Shown piece by piece: positions 63,946 through 64,000 of a DNA stretch of 64,000 nt. Below the pieces are notes generated by a model. It made no database searches, was not told the origin of the DNA, and was given only the letters and a program-made list of their open reading frames with translations. Within the stretch, counting starts at the first letter, position 1. Every line of letters starts with the position of its first letter. Position numbers and translations under genes: made by a program. The stretch covers positions 232,105 through 296,104 of the forward strand of contig NZ_JAKTTI010000002.1 of the NCBI RefSeq assembly GCF_022427965.1, given 5' to 3'. This stretch comes from Fredinandcohnia quinoae. GTDB lineage: Bacteria; Bacillota; Bacilli; Bacillales; Bacillaceae_L.

Positions 63946-64000
63946 TGATCATGCACCTGTCAAGTAGACACTCTTAAAAACAGCCATTATGCCGATTTTA

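Overview
The window reads as chromosome of a low-GC, Gram-positive, spore-forming, facultatively anaerobic Bacillus-type bacterium (Bacillaceae). Supporting signs: strong AGGAGG-type ribosome binding sites with many GTG and TTG starts, a KinB-like sporulation-type kinase, quinol oxidase QoxABCD, Bacillus-family proteins such as YwbE, YueI, DbpA/YxiN, CtaG and the RlmI-like YwbD, and short hairpin-plus-T-run terminators between nearly all units. I see no rRNA, tRNA, CRISPR array, intact insertion sequence or prophage.

Layout. 1-2.5 kb: a truncated KinB-like kinase, divergent from an odd fusion of a helix-turn-helix to a degenerate F1-ATPase beta-like domain, with a perfect palindrome between them. 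2.5-8.7 kb: ctaG, a UbiB-family kinase preceded by a nitrilase-gene remnant, a polysaccharide deacetylase, an MFS transporter, ywbE and a conserved unknown. 8.9-11.5 kb: acetyltransferase Maa, a HepT/MntA-type (type VII) toxin-antitoxin pair, a lipoprotein and an unknown. 11.5-14.4 kb: lipoprotein, glutathionylspermidine-synthase-like ATP-grasp and DUF350 genes facing a K+ channel gene. 14.7-17.7 kb: pflBA under a textbook Fnr site. 18-27 kb: an MFS transporter, a 2-hydroxyacid dehydrogenase, an M2/M3-type peptidase, small membrane proteins, a DsbA-like protein and a Nudix hydrolase. 27.5-31.4 kb: qoxABCD. 31.7-39.7 kb: vanW, then a beta-glucoside uptake and hydrolysis locus (binding protein, two permeases, LacI regulator, GH1 glucosidase, ROK kinase). 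39.8-42.4 kb: flavodoxin, P1B-type ATPase and HMA metallochaperone. 42.7-52 kb: nitrate respiration (narGHJI headed by a hemerythrin gene and two small unknowns; narK). 52-58 kb: yueI, rRNA methyltransferase, DUF4230, methyltransferase, a TDT transporter and dbpA. 58.3-61.6 kb: fnr and nreA-nreC-nreB. 61.7-63.8 kb: gnd and an HD hydrolase.

How the genes fit together. The dominant theme is the oxygen/nitrate switch. Fnr and the NreABC system sit next to each other. Fnr-type sites (TGTGA-N6-TCACA) lie before pflB, ctaG and nreC, and a one-mismatch version lies before qoxA. Nitrate reductase and its transporter are nearby. Fermentation (Pfl), aerobic oxidase (Qox, CtaG) and nitrate respiration (Nar) would thus answer to regulators encoded in the same 60 kb. 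Unusual parts of this theme are a NarK carrying a C-terminal PAS domain, an Fnr with a reduced C-terminal cysteine set, an NreB whose PAS domain lacks the cysteine cluster, and an Fnr site just downstream of the predicted nreC promoter.

Most unusual single gene: the helix-turn-helix/F1-beta-like fusion at 1459-2505, whose P-loop has lost the catalytic lysine. Several noncoding elements also stand out: an exact-period 20-bp tandem array (17955-18114), a four-copy palindrome family (27190-27380), and two multi-hairpin elements (14400-14588, 38640-38752), the second resembling an IS200/IS605 right end. All functional calls come from reading motifs by eye; no database search was run.
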